From Streptomyces sp. NBC_01460 (GTDB lineage Bacteria > Actinomycetota > Actinomycetes > Streptomycetales > Streptomycetaceae), in NCBI RefSeq assembly GCF_036227405.1, contig NZ_CP109473.1, forward strand, positions 7,688,001-7,752,000: a stretch of 64,000 nucleotides of DNA. Reading direction: 5' to 3'. The notes below the pieces were generated by a model. That model made no database searches and was not told the origin of the DNA. It was given only the letters and a program-made list of their open reading frames with translations. Numbering within the stretch: the first letter of the stretch is position 1; each line of letters opens with the position of its first letter. A program made the translations under genes and the position numbers. Shown piece by piece: positions 51,268 through 60,541 of this stretch.

Positions 51268-52254
51268 ATGCGTGCACGGGTGGAGCCGGAGGACCTGTCG
51301 GGGCTGGTGGGCGACGCTCTGGGGGCGGGATGCCGGATCGTCGGGGTCGACCGCCTGCGCGGCGGGAGCAGGAAGGGCGTGTACCGGGTCAGGCTTACCG
51401 GGAGCGCGCCGGCGAGCGTGATCGTCTACAGCTGGGCGGACGAGGAGAACTTCTGGCCCGGTGCTGCCGGCGGCGATGCGAGCGACCCGTTCGCGCCCGC
51501 TTCCGGGCTGGTGCCGTTCCTGGCCGCGCGGCGCAGGCTGGACGAGATCGGGGCGCGCGTTCCGCGCCTGCTGTGGGCGGACGACACCGAGCGGCGCCAC
51601 CCGGCGGACGTCGCCGTGGTCGAGGACGTCGCGGATGGCACGCTGGAGGCGCTCCTCGCATCGGAGCCCGGTCGCGCGAGAGCGGTCCTGGACGACCTGG
51701 CGCGGACCCTGGGTCTGATGCAGCATCACCATGCTGCGCGCTACGGCAGGGTGGACCTGCTGGAACGGGGTGGCGTCGCCCTCGGAACCTCCTGTGAACA
51801 GCTGGTTCTCGACCGTGCCCTGCGGGACGTCGACGAGGTGGCGGAGCGGGACGCCAGGATCGCGGCGGTGCGCGGCCGGCTCGTCGACCGGCTGCGGGAG
51901 CTTCGGGCGCAGGTGATCCCGCGTACCGCGTACGGACTGATCCACGGGGAGCTCGGCCCCGACCACGTCCTGGTGAGCCCGGCGGGGCGTGCCGTCCTCA
52001 TCGACATCGAGGGGCTGATGCACTTCGACGCCGAGTGGGAGCACGTCTTCCTCCGCCTCCGCTTCCGCCGGCACTACGAGGCGCTGTCGCGTCCCGGCCT
52101 CGACCCCCGCCGCCTCGCTCTCTACGCCCTGGCGGCCCACCTCTCCCTGGTCGCGGGGCCCCTTCGTCTGCTCGACGGCGACTTCCCGGACAGGGAGTCC
52201 ATGCGGAGGATCGCCGCACACAACCTCAGCGAGGTGCTGACTCTGCTCCCGTAG
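51268..52254 (+). CDS. APH-fold phosphotransferase-like protein with altered catalytic loop
   Basis: A 328-residue protein of the aminoglycoside-phosphotransferase/kinase-like fold. The N-lobe runs to about residue 110 (VAVVEDVADGTLEALL is the hinge-like segment). The catalytic loop reads GLIHGELGPDHVLVS, where kinases have HGDxxxxN: the Asp is Glu and the Asn is His. The metal-binding region is AVLIDIEGLMHFD. Catalysis may be weak or absent. Probably leaderless. Neighbours give no clue to a substrate. Confidence 0.75.
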   Translation: MRARVEPEDLSGLVGDALGAGCRIVGVDRLRGGSRKGVYRVRLTGSAPASVIVYSWADEENFWPGAAGGDASDPFAPASGLVPFLAARRRLDEIGARVPRLLWADDTERRHPADVAVVEDVADGTLEALLASEPGRARAVLDDLARTLGLMQHHHAARYGRVDLLERGGVALGTSCEQLVLDRALRDVDEVAERDARIAAVRGRLVDRLRELRAQVIPRTAYGLIHGELGPDHVLVSPAGRAVLIDIEGLMHFDAEWEHVFLRLRFRRHYEALSRPGLDPRRLALYALAAHLSLVAGPLRLLDGDFPDRESMRRIAAHNLSEVLTLLP

Positions 52255-52299
52255 AGGTGTCGCCCAACTCCCGTCGTGACAGCTGTCGTTCATCAACTC

Positions 52300-52356
52300 T
52301 TGACATGTTCTCAGCCGCGACGTAACACTGTCACCGCTTGGGAGAGCGCTCTCCCA
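52300..52356 (+). promoter_or_regulatory. Promoter and LacI-type operator of the DUF1996 gene
   Basis: TTGACA at 52300-52305, 17 bases, then TAACAC at 52323-52328 make a good promoter. Just downstream is the 18-bp perfect palindrome TGGGAGAGCGCTCTCCCA (52339-52356), placed to block transcription initiation. Confidence 0.75.
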
Positions 52357-52442
52357 GATTTCCGGACGACGCGCCGTCCAGCTCCACTCTCCCCCCACCG
52401 CGCACGCGACGTGCGCGGATGCAGAGCAGCACGGAGGTCCGC

Positions 52443-53576
52443 ATGACCGAAAGACTCAGCAGAACGTTCCTGGTGTCCGCGCTCGTCGTCGCCACCGCAC
52501 TGGCCCTGGTCGTCATGGGGTTCACGGCGATCACCCGCGCCGGTGACCCCGTGGCAGGGGCGGCCCCCGAGGCCGCCGGTGCGCCGGCCACGGCTTCGCA
52601 CGTCATGAACGGGACACAGCAGATGCAGGGCCACGCCATGGCGGCGGCCGACCCCGTCCCGTCGGGTGACGACCCCGACGGCGACGGCTACATCCCGGCG
52701 GACCCGCCGGTCACCGGGGTGGTGCCGTCGACCGAGATCCCGCCCCACCGGTACTTCCACGAGTTCCAGGCGAACTGCTCGGTGAACCACACCGGCTCGG
52801 TCGACCCGATCGTCTACCCCGGCCAGACCGGAAAGTCCCACAACCACACCTTCATGGGGAACGACACCACGGACGAGAACAGCACCACCGCCTCGCTCGG
52901 AGCGGGCGGCACCGCCTGCAAGGCGCCCGGTGACCTGTCCGCGTACTGGATGCCGACCCTCTACAAGGGGGACCAGGAGATCCGCCCGGTCGGTCCGCAG
53001 ACCATCTACTACAAGGCGGGTGTCACCGACTACCGCACGGTGCGGCCGTTCCCCGCGGGGCTGCGCTTCGTCGTCGGCAGCCCGACCCAGACGGCCGAGG
53101 AGTTCCGCGACCACCCGGGCATGGTCGAGGGCTACGAGTGCGGCGAGAGCTACCACAACTACGAGTTCCCGGCGAGCTGCCCGACCAGCCCGGACACACA
53201 GCTCAACCTGCGCATGCAGGCGCCCAGTTGCTGGGACGGAAAGAACCTCGACACCCCGGACCACAAGGCACACATGGCCTATCCCGTCGTGACGGGGGCC
53301 AACCAGGACGTCTGTCCCGCCAGTCATCCCGTCGCACTGCCGATGATCGAGTTCAAGATGGCGTGGCCGGTCAACGGAGACATGTCGCAGGTGAGGCTGG
53401 CCAGCGGCACGGGCCACTCCTTCCACTACGACTTCTTCAACGCGTGGGACGAGCCCACGCTCGACGCCATGGTCGGCCACTGCATCGTGGGCGGTCTCCA
53501 GTGCGACGCCCGGGGCTACGACCAGAACAACCCCGACAAGGGTGCCGCCCTCGACGAGAACTACGAACTTCCCTGA
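52443..53576 (+). CDS. Secreted DUF1996 domain protein
   Basis: A 377-residue exported protein. One N-terminal hydrophobic segment (FLVSALVVATALALVVMGF) acts as signal or anchor, followed by an Ala/Pro-rich linker to about residue 95. The DUF1996 domain then covers most of the chain: RYFHEFQANCSVNH, SHNHTFMGND, AYWMPTLYKG, PGLRF-like AGLRFVVGS and HSFHYDFFNAW. Many His and paired Cys suggest a metal or carbohydrate site; no activity is established for bacterial members. It is followed by a glycosidase gene under a related operator, suggesting a role in polysaccharide use. Confidence 0.87.
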   Translation: MTERLSRTFLVSALVVATALALVVMGFTAITRAGDPVAGAAPEAAGAPATASHVMNGTQQMQGHAMAAADPVPSGDDPDGDGYIPADPPVTGVVPSTEIPPHRYFHEFQANCSVNHTGSVDPIVYPGQTGKSHNHTFMGNDTTDENSTTASLGAGGTACKAPGDLSAYWMPTLYKGDQEIRPVGPQTIYYKAGVTDYRTVRPFPAGLRFVVGSPTQTAEEFRDHPGMVEGYECGESYHNYEFPASCPTSPDTQLNLRMQAPSCWDGKNLDTPDHKAHMAYPVVTGANQDVCPASHPVALPMIEFKMAWPVNGDMSQVRLASGTGHSFHYDFFNAWDEPTLDAMVGHCIVGGLQCDARGYDQNNPDKGAALDENYELP

Positions 53577-53618
53577 CCTTCCCCCGCTCTTCCCCGTGGG
53601 CGCCCCACACCCACGAGG

Positions 53619-53630
53619 GAGAGCGCTCTC
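53619..53630 (+). promoter_or_regulatory. LacI-type operator before the glycosidase gene
   Basis: The 12-bp perfect palindrome GAGAGCGCTCTC, same core as at 49716 and 52341, 53 bases before the glycosidase ATG. No clear -35/-10 was found, so it may modulate read-through from the DUF1996 gene. Confidence 0.6.
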
Positions 53631-53682
53631 TCCCGATCTCCCCACACTCCCCCACCCCCCCCCACGAGGAGCTGTCCCGCAC

Positions 53683-55449
53683 ATGAAACTCCCAAGCCTC
53701 ACCCCCTCGGTCCGCGGCCGCGGACGGACGACGTCCCGTCTCGCCGTCGCCGCCCTCGTCGTCGCGGGAGCCGCCGCCCTGCCCGTACCCGCCGCTCAGG
53801 CGGCCGGAAGCGTGGTGAAGGTCGAGGGCTCACAGGGCGCCTGGAAACTGACCGTCGACGGCTCGCCGTACACCGTGAAAGGGCTGACCTGGGGCCCGTC
53901 CGTCGCCGATGCCGAGACGTACATGCCGGACGTCAAGTCGATGGGTGTCAACACCATCCGGACCTGGGGCACCGACGCCACCACGAAACCGCTGCTGGAC
54001 AGCGCGGCCGAGCACGGCATCAAGGTCGTCGCCGGCTTCTGGCTCCAGCCCGGCGGTGGCCCCGGAAGCGGCGGATGCGTTGACTACCTCACGGACACCG
54101 GCTACAAGAACGACATGCTCGCCGAGTTCCCCAAGTGGGTGGAGACCTACAAGGACCATCCCGGCGTCCTCATGTGGAACGTGGGCAACGAATCCGTGCT
54201 CGGCCTGCAGAACTGCTACAGCGGTGACGCCCTGGAGCAGCAGCGCGACGCCTACACGACCTTCGTGAACGACATCACCAAGAAGATCCACGCCGTCGAC
54301 GCCGACCACCCGGTCACCTCGACCGACGCGTGGACCGGCGCCTGGCCCTACTACAAGAAGAACGCGCCGGACCTCGACCTGTACGCGGTGAACTCCTACG
54401 GCGCCGTCTGCGACATCCGCAAGACCTGGGAGGACGGGGGCTTCGACAAGCCCTACATCGTGACCGAGGGCGGACCCGCGGGCGAGTGGGAGGTGCCGGA
54501 CGACGCCAACGGTGTGCCGGACGAGCCGACCGATGTCGCCAAGGCGGAGGGATATGACAGGGCGTGGCAGTGCGTCACGGGCCACACCGGGGTGGCGCTC
54601 GGCGCGACACTGTTCCACTACGGCACGGAGTACGACTTCGGCGGTGTCTGGTTCAACCTGCTTCCGGCCGGCCAGAAGCGGCTCTCGTACTACGCCGTGA
54701 AGAAGGCGTACGGAGCGGACACCTCGGGCGACAACACACCGCCGGTCATCACCGGCATGAACGTGGACAACGCCTCGGCCGTCCAGGCCGGCAAGCCCTT
54801 CACCCTCAAGGTGTCGGTCTCCGATCCCGACGGTGACCCGTTGACGCACCAGGTGCTGTTCGGCAGCAAGTACGTGGACGACAGCTCCCAGCTCAACGAC
54901 GCGCGGTTCACGGACAAGGGTGACGGCACCTTCGAGGTGACCGCTCCCGACCGTCTCGGTGTGTGGAAGGTGTACCTGAAGAGCTCGGACGGCAAGGGCA
55001 ACGTCGGCATCGAGACCAAGTCCTTCCGGGTCGTCCCGCCGCAGGTCGGCGGCACGAACGTGGCGTCGGGGAAGCCGGCCACCGCGTCCACCTCCCAGCC
55101 GGACGGCACCGGCTGCCCCTGCGCCGCGGGCAACGCCGTCGACGGTTCGTTCGACACCCGCTGGGCCAGTGACTGGGCCGACCAGCAGTGGATCCAGGTG
55201 GACCTCGGAGCGAAGACCCCGTTCGACCACGTGCAGCTCGCCTGGGAGGCCGCGTACGCCAAGGGGTACACCGTGCAGACCTCGGACGACGGCCAGGCGT
55301 GGACCACCGTGCACACCGTCACGGACGGCAACGGCGGCATCGACGGCATCGACGTCACCGGTGACGCGCGCTACGTACGGGTGAACACCTCCGTGCGCGG
55401 CACACCGTGGGGCTATTCGCTCTACGAGTTCGGCGTCTACCGGAGCTGA
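53683..55449 (+). CDS. Secreted beta-glycosidase (GH2-like TIM barrel) with F5/8 (CBM32-like) domain
   Basis: A 588-residue exported enzyme. The signal peptide spans about 1-41 (ALVVAGAAALPVPAAQAA). A TIM barrel (about 50-345) carries GMxVNTIRTWG-type strands, the acid/base Glu in MWNVGNESVLG and the probable nucleophile in YIVTEGGPAG, as in clan GH-A. A short Ig-like segment (about 350-455) joins to a discoidin/F5-8-type carbohydrate-binding domain (about 460-588: NVASGKPATAST, DGSFDTRWASDW). It resembles bacterial beta-1,3-glucan-active enzymes, but the substrate is not certain. Confidence 0.85.
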   Translation: MKLPSLTPSVRGRGRTTSRLAVAALVVAGAAALPVPAAQAAGSVVKVEGSQGAWKLTVDGSPYTVKGLTWGPSVADAETYMPDVKSMGVNTIRTWGTDATTKPLLDSAAEHGIKVVAGFWLQPGGGPGSGGCVDYLTDTGYKNDMLAEFPKWVETYKDHPGVLMWNVGNESVLGLQNCYSGDALEQQRDAYTTFVNDITKKIHAVDADHPVTSTDAWTGAWPYYKKNAPDLDLYAVNSYGAVCDIRKTWEDGGFDKPYIVTEGGPAGEWEVPDDANGVPDEPTDVAKAEGYDRAWQCVTGHTGVALGATLFHYGTEYDFGGVWFNLLPAGQKRLSYYAVKKAYGADTSGDNTPPVITGMNVDNASAVQAGKPFTLKVSVSDPDGDPLTHQVLFGSKYVDDSSQLNDARFTDKGDGTFEVTAPDRLGVWKVYLKSSDGKGNVGIETKSFRVVPPQVGGTNVASGKPATASTSQPDGTGCPCAAGNAVDGSFDTRWASDWADQQWIQVDLGAKTPFDHVQLAWEAAYAKGYTVQTSDDGQAWTTVHTVTDGNGGIDGIDVTGDARYVRVNTSVRGTPWGYSLYEFGVYRS

Positions 55450-55504
55450 CCGCCCGCTGAGCCCGCCGCACCGTCCCATTCCCCGCTGTCGGTGCGGCAG
55501 GAAC

Positions 55505-55544
55505 GTCCGCGGCGGGCCACGGACCACCGTGGCCCGCCGCGGAC
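55505..55544. terminator. Very strong bidirectional hairpin between convergent genes
   Basis: An 18-bp perfect stem (55505-55522 with 55527-55544) and a four-base ACCA loop, 55 bases after the glycosidase stop and 54 before the stop of the opposing gene. Confidence 0.9.
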
Positions 55545-55598
55545 CGGTGTGTGCGGGAGGCGGGGATCCGGTCGGGCGGTCGTGCGGGTGAGGCCGTG

Positions 55599-57608
55599 TC
55601 ACCCGGCCGAGGACATCGTCCCGCCGTCGCGCAGTTCCGCGTCCACCCGGAAGGAGGAGCCCCGCGGCGCGCGGACCGCCAGCGTCGGGCCGTCGGCCCC
55701 TCCGCGTACGGAGCCCGCCACCTCGATCCGCTTCACGGCGCGGCTCCCGGCCGCGAGCACGTACCAGGAACCGGTCGGCGACCTCCAGTGGACGCCGGCG
55801 ACCACGTGCTGGCCGAAGCGGCTGCACAGGGCCGTGTTCCGGCGGTCGGACACCACCTCGGCCCGTGCGGTGGGGGACGTGGCCGGCTCGGCGAACTGCA
55901 CCAGGACCCGGCCCGGCCCGCTCCATGTGTCCGCCCTGGTGCACACCCAGTCCGCGCGGGAACGGGTGCCGGGCAGCGGCTGCTCCGCGAACTGCCAGTT
56001 GTTCACGGCCCGCACCCCGGAGTGGCGCAGTCCCTCCAGCGAACAGGCGGTACGGGCCCAGCCCGTCAGGGCCTCGGGACCCGTCGCCTCACGCGGCTGC
56101 CTGGCAGGGGCACCGGCTCCGGGCTTCGGGGTGTGGGTGAGGTGAACCGGGGCGATGTCGCCCAGATCCGTGACGAGGAAGGCGTGCTTCTCCACGATCC
56201 TCTCCGACGACCGCAGCTGCATCACCGGCCAGGACAGGCAGCCGCCACCCTCCTCCGGGCGGGGCACCGACGCCGTGATCCCGTCCCCGTCGACACCCAG
56301 CGCGCGTGCCGGCATGTCAGGTGCGAGCAGGTCGCGCGTCGTCGACTCCGCCACCCAGGGCGCCAGCAGATACCGTGCGGAGGCGGCGGTACGGCTGACG
56401 GCGAGCGCCGCCGCCGTGGTGACGTCGGCGTCGTCGACCCGGGCGAAGTCCAGGGCGGGGGAGCCCTTCCCGGAGAGCGGCTCGGCGTACCGCACGACGC
56501 GTACCCCTCCGTCGTGGAACAGCACCACGGCCTCGCCGCCCAGTTCGCCCGCGAACAGCAGGCGTGGAGGCTGGGCGGGTGGTACGACGGCGGTGCCGGG
56601 GGTCGTCGTGACGGTGGCGTCCGCCGGGGGACCGGCCCAGCTGCCGAGGGCCCGCTCCAACAGCTTCCGGTCGTCGGTCCGGCCACCCCGCGGCGGCCAG
56701 GCGCTGAAGTCCACGCGCGAGGTGTCCGCCCACTGTCCCGGTGCGGTCCGCAGCAGGGCCGCGGGATCGAGGGCGCCACCCGGGACCGTCACGCGCGACG
56801 CGGGGAACGGGCTCCGGGAGCCGCCGGTCCCGGCGTCGGCCGAGAGCGCGAGACCGCCGCCCGAGACCGCGAGAAGCACCAGGGCGGCCGCGCCGGCCCG
56901 CACCCGGTGCCGGCGCCGCAACAGGTCGCTGGGGCGCGTCTGCACGGTGCAGGGATCGAACTCGTCCGAGCGCAGCATGCGCCGGACGCGGTCGTGGTCG
57001 TTCCCCGCGACGTGCGCGGCCGCGCGTACCGATGCGGCCGGGTCGCCCACGCCCGCCTCGGCCAGCAGGGCCCGGGTGCCGTCGTCGGACAGCGACTCCA
57101 GCAGGCGCAGGCCCAGGGCGGCGCGGACGGGCGCCGGAACATCCGCCAGGGCCCGGTCCAGGGCGAATTCGTCCATCCCGCCCGCGCGGGGGAAGAGACG
57201 GAGCCCGCGTACCACCGGTACCGAAGGACGGAGCGCCGACGGTGCGGGCACCCGGCCCGGCCACCACCGGGGCCTCCGCCCGTACGCGAGCGAGATACGA
57301 ACGACCCTCAGACGCACGCCCGCGTAGGCGGCCGTGTGCGGGCCGTCGCCCGGTGAATCCCCCGACCGCGGAGCGGGAACGCCTTCCGCGCCGCTTCCTG
57401 AGAGGGGACGGGCGTCACCGTGCAGGGCCCGTTGCACCGCTGCGTGCGCGGCGAGCACCCTGCGGTGCCGGCCGAGGGACGGCGGTAGCGTCAGATAGGC
57501 CAGGCGGACCAGGCGCGGGTAGTGCTCGACGAGGGCTGCCTCGGCCTCCTTCACGCCAGGGCGTGCGCCGTGACCGAGGATGCGAAGCGGCGAGGGATGG
57601 AGCGGCAT
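55599..57608 (-). CDS. Large membrane-anchored protein of unknown function
   Basis: A 669-residue protein I do not recognise by name. Residues 1-240 are Arg/Ala-rich and helical, starting EAEAALVEHYPRLVRLAYL, which recalls the opening of sigma-70 region 2 in ECF-like proteins. A single membrane helix follows (about 245-262, RAGAAALVLLAVSGGGLAL), then a large extracellular part (265-669) with paired cysteines and NNWQFAEQPLPGTRS. The layout is that of streptomycete proteins with a cytoplasmic helical head and an external sensor-like tail. ATG has GGAAGG upstream, ten bases away. Confident as a gene, not in function. Confidence 0.75.
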   Translation of the reverse strand: MPLHPSPLRILGHGARPGVKEAEAALVEHYPRLVRLAYLTLPPSLGRHRRVLAAHAAVQRALHGDARPLSGSGAEGVPAPRSGDSPGDGPHTAAYAGVRLRVVRISLAYGRRPRWWPGRVPAPSALRPSVPVVRGLRLFPRAGGMDEFALDRALADVPAPVRAALGLRLLESLSDDGTRALLAEAGVGDPAASVRAAAHVAGNDHDRVRRMLRSDEFDPCTVQTRPSDLLRRRHRVRAGAAALVLLAVSGGGLALSADAGTGGSRSPFPASRVTVPGGALDPAALLRTAPGQWADTSRVDFSAWPPRGGRTDDRKLLERALGSWAGPPADATVTTTPGTAVVPPAQPPRLLFAGELGGEAVVLFHDGGVRVVRYAEPLSGKGSPALDFARVDDADVTTAAALAVSRTAASARYLLAPWVAESTTRDLLAPDMPARALGVDGDGITASVPRPEEGGGCLSWPVMQLRSSERIVEKHAFLVTDLGDIAPVHLTHTPKPGAGAPARQPREATGPEALTGWARTACSLEGLRHSGVRAVNNWQFAEQPLPGTRSRADWVCTRADTWSGPGRVLVQFAEPATSPTARAEVVSDRRNTALCSRFGQHVVAGVHWRSPTGSWYVLAAGSRAVKRIEVAGSVRGGADGPTLAVRAPRGSSFRVDAELRDGGTMSSAG

Positions 57609-57767
57609 GGGGATGGTGCCTTCCGAGCCGTGGGCAGAGAACCGTCACTCCGGCAAACGAGCCAATCGTGTGACGGTCACATCGGCCTCGCCGCCGCCGC
57701 GCTCCGTGCACGGTTCCCCGTACGGCACGGCCCCGCACGGCTCAGGGCGCACAGGCCCCCGACCGCG

Positions 57768-58148
57768 CTAGAGGGACTCCTCCGGGCCCTCGTCACCCGA
57801 GCTCAACTCCTCGGCCCGCAGCGCCAGATCCTGCAGCACATCGGCCGAGGTCACGTCCTCCTGCCCGGAGTCGTGGATCTGCGCGAGGGCGATGAAGGCC
57901 AGGGTGAACGCGCCGACCAGCTGCTCGACGGCGCCACCGACCTCGCGCCCCACGAGGGCGGCCATCTCCTCGACGGTGGCGTCGGAGGGGATGGCGATGT
58001 GCGGCATCGTCTCGTTGAGCAGCGTCGTCACCATGTTGCCGCCCGCGTCCAGGTCGCCACCACCGTCGTCCTCCTCGGCGTGGCGCTGCATCTCGCCCGC
58101 CTCCGTGAGGATGCCGATCACTCGCTTGAGGACTTCGCTCTGCTCCAT
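57768..58148 (-). CDS. Small acidic conserved hypothetical protein
   Basis: A 126-residue, acidic, mostly helical protein: MEQSEVLKRVIGILTEAGEM, a Gly/Asp linker, then EEMAALVGREVGGAVEQLVG and an acidic end SSGDEGPEESL. No membrane or signal segment is convincing, although VGAFTLAFIALAQI is hydrophobic. The ATG follows TATGCT by six bases, suggesting a leaderless mRNA. Family not recognised. Confidence 0.7.
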   Translation of the reverse strand: MEQSEVLKRVIGILTEAGEMQRHAEEDDGGGDLDAGGNMVTTLLNETMPHIAIPSDATVEEMAALVGREVGGAVEQLVGAFTLAFIALAQIHDSGQEDVTSADVLQDLALRAEELSSGDEGPEESL

Positions 58149-58154
58149 ACGGCG

Positions 58155-58160
58155 AGCATA
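58155..58160 (-). promoter_or_regulatory. -10 hexamer for the leaderless 57768-58148 gene
   Basis: On the minus strand TATGCT, six bases, ATG. No ribosome site in between. Confidence 0.45.
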
Positions 58161-58205
58161 AGCGCCGGACCTCCCGCCCTTGATCGCGCTCCGGCGGTGT
58201 GCCGA

Positions 58206-58262
58206 ACGGCACAGCCCCCGGTCACCGGCGGGTGGACCGCCGGTGACCGGGGGCTGTGCCGT
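58206..58262. terminator. 26-bp perfect hairpin after the sugar-ABC/beta-glucosidase operon
   Basis: Left arm 58206-58231 pairs base for base with 58237-58262 around the loop GTGGA. It starts 15 bases beyond the beta-glucosidase stop and is one of the longest perfect stems in the window. Confidence 0.92.
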
Positions 58263-58277
58263 CGCCCCGGGAAGAGC

Positions 58278-59636
58278 TCAGGCCGTCTCGAGGGACCTGC
58301 GGGAGGAGAGTTCGCGGATCAGCTCCGCGTAGCGCCGCCCGCTGCTCTTGACGGTCCGGCGCTGGGTCGCGTAGTCGACGTGGACCAGGCCGAAGCGCTT
58401 GTCGTACCCGTACGCCCACTCGAAGTTGTCCAGGAGCGACCAGGCGAAGTAGCCGGCCAGCGGCGCGCCCCTGCGGACGGCGCGGGCACAGGCGGCCAGG
58501 TGCTCCTCGAGGTACCGGGTGCGCTCCGGGTCGTGCACGGAGCCGTCCTGCCCGACGACGTCCCGGTAGGCCGAGCCGTTCTCGGTGACGTAGATCCGCT
58601 CCGCGCCGTACTCCTCGGTCAGCCGCATCAGCAGCTGCTCCAGGCCCGCGGAGTGGACCTCCCAGTCCATGTGGGTGTGCCGGGCGCCGGGCAGGTGGAT
58701 CTGCCGGGCGTGGGGGACGGGACCCCGACTGTCCGCGGTGACGATCTGGCGGAAGTAGTAGTTCAGTCCGAGCCAGTCCAGGGGTGCCGCGATGGTCTCC
58801 AGGTCGCCCGGACGTTCGGGCAGCTCGACGCCGTACAGGTCGAGCATGTCCTGCGGGTAGCCACGGCCGTGGACGGGATCCAGCCACCAGCGGTTGATGT
58901 GGCCGTCGGCGCGTACGGCGGCGGCGAGGTCGGCCTCGCTCGCGCTCGCGGGCTCGATCGGGCTGAGGTTGTTGACGATGCCGACGCGGGCGTCCGGGGA
59001 CTGCGCCCGGATCGCCCGGACGGCGAGACCGTGGCCGAGGTGCAGGTGGTACGAGGCGCGGACGGCGGCCGTCAGGTCGGTCAGACCCGGCGCCATCTTC
59101 CCCTCGAGATGGCCGATCCAGGCCGAGCAGAGCGGCTCGTTGAGCGTCGCCCAGTCCTTCACCCGGTCACCGAGGCGCTCGACGACGACGGAGGTGTACG
59201 CCGCGAAGTGCTCGGCCGTCTCGCGGACGGTCCAGCCGCCCCGCTCCTGGAGCGCCTGGGGGAGGTCCCAGTGGTACAGGGTGGCGAAGGGCGTGATGCC
59301 GGCTTCCAGGAGGCCGTCGACCAGCCGGTCGTAGAAGTCGAGACCGGGTTTGTTCACGGGCCCGTCGCCGCCGGGCACGACGCGTGGCCAGGCCACCGAG
59401 AAGCGGTAGGCGTCGACGCCGAGCTGCTTCATCAGCCCGATGTCCTCGGGGACCCGGTGGTAGTGGTCGCAGGCCACGTCACCGGTGTCACCGTTGTCGA
59501 CGGCGCCGGGGGTGCGGGAGAAGGTGTCCCAGATCGAGGGGGCGCGGCCGTCCTCCGCCACGGCTCCCTCGATCTGGTACGCGGCCGTGGCGACGCCCCA
59601 GGTGAAGTCGGCCGGGAGGCCGGCGAGGTCGTTCAC
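58278..59636 (-). CDS. GH1 beta-glucosidase
   Basis: A 452-residue intracellular family 1 glycosidase that splits beta-glucosides after import. The acid/base is Glu in [13 protein letters not shown] and the nucleophile Glu in [10 protein letters not shown]. The family N-terminal signature is [15 protein letters not shown], and sugar-binding residues are in [13 protein letters not shown]. The GTG at 59636 has GAAAGG six bases upstream; GTG 59660, overlapping the permease stop as GTGA, is an equally possible start adding eight residues. It is last in an SBP-permease-permease-glucosidase operon next to a ROK regulator. Confidence 0.94.
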   Translation of the reverse strand: MNDLAGLPADFTWGVATAAYQIEGAVAEDGRAPSIWDTFSRTPGAVDNGDTGDVACDHYHRVPEDIGLMKQLGVDAYRFSVAWPRVVPGGDGPVNKPGLDFYDRLVDGLLEAGITPFATLYHWDLPQALQERGGWTVRETAEHFAAYTSVVVERLGDRVKDWATLNEPLCSAWIGHLEGKMAPGLTDLTAAVRASYHLHLGHGLAVRAIRAQSPDARVGIVNNLSPIEPASASEADLAAAVRADGHINRWWLDPVHGRGYPQDMLDLYGVELPERPGDLETIAAPLDWLGLNYYFRQIVTADSRGPVPHARQIHLPGARHTHMDWEVHSAGLEQLLMRLTEEYGAERIYVTENGSAYRDVVGQDGSVHDPERTRYLEEHLAACARAVRRGAPLAGYFAWSLLDNFEWAYGYDKRFGLVHVDYATQRRTVKSSGRRYAELIRELSSRRSLETA

Positions 59637-59656
59637 TGACTGCCTTTCGTTGTCGG

Positions 59657-60541
59657 TCACTTGACGGCTCCCGCGGTCAGCCCGGCGACGAGATAGCGCT
59701 GCAGGAGCAGGAATCCCGCGACGACCGGCACGCTGACGACGAGCGAGGCGGCCATGACCTGGTTCCAGTACACGTCGTTCTGGGTGGCGTAGCCCTGAAG
59801 GCCGACCGCCAGCGTGCGGGTGGCGTCGTTCGTCATCACGGAGGCGAACATCACCTCGCCCCACGCCGTCATGAACGCGTACACGGAGACGGCGACGATC
59901 CCCGGGACCGCGGCGGGCACGACGACGCGGAACAGGGCACGCACCGGGCCGCAGCCGTCCACCATGGCCGCCTCGTCGAGATCCCTCGGGATGGAGTCGA
60001 AGTAGCCGATCAGCATCCAGATGGAGAAGGGCAGCGAGAACGTCAGGTAGGTGAGGATCAGTCCGCCCCGCGACCCGTACAGAGCCAGGCCGGTGCTGTT
60101 GCCGATGTTCACGAAGATCAGGAACAGCGGCAGGAGGAAGAGGATCCCCGGGAACATCTGCGTGGAGAGGACCGTGACGGTGAAGACCCGCTTGCCGCGG
60201 AAGTTGTAGCGGCTCACGGCATAGGCCGAGAACACCGCGATGATGACGGAGAAGACCGTCGCCGCACCCGCCACGATCAGCGAGTTCACGAAGTACTTGG
60301 CGAGCGGGACGGTCTCCCAGATGTCGAAGTACGGCTGGACCGTCAGTTCGTCCGGGATCCACTGGAACTTGCCCGAGACGTCCTGGAGCGGCTTCAGGGA
60401 GCTGCTGACCATGACGTAGACCGGCAGCAGGACGAAGCCCGCGAGCAGGGTCAGGATGACGCGGCGGGCCCAGAGGAAGGACTGCGGCGCGGCCATGGGC
60501 GACCGGGCGGCACGTGAGCGGGCGCTGCTAGGCACGGGCAC
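59657..60541 (-). CDS. Sugar ABC transporter permease (MalG/CebG-like)
   Basis: A 294-residue carbohydrate-uptake-1 permease. After a short Arg-rich N-terminus come six membrane helices starting [21 protein letters not shown]. The EAA loop reads [23 protein letters not shown] and binds an MsiK-type ATPase, which is encoded elsewhere in Streptomyces. The GTG start overlaps the upstream permease gene by 14 bases. Confidence 0.9.
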   Translation of the reverse strand: MPVPSSARSRAARSPMAAPQSFLWARRVILTLLAGFVLLPVYVMVSSSLKPLQDVSGKFQWIPDELTVQPYFDIWETVPLAKYFVNSLIVAGAATVFSVIIAVFSAYAVSRYNFRGKRVFTVTVLSTQMFPGILFLLPLFLIFVNIGNSTGLALYGSRGGLILTYLTFSLPFSIWMLIGYFDSIPRDLDEAAMVDGCGPVRALFRVVVPAAVPGIVAVSVYAFMTAWGEVMFASVMTNDATRTLAVGLQGYATQNDVYWNQVMAASLVVSVPVVAGFLLLQRYLVAGLTAGAVK

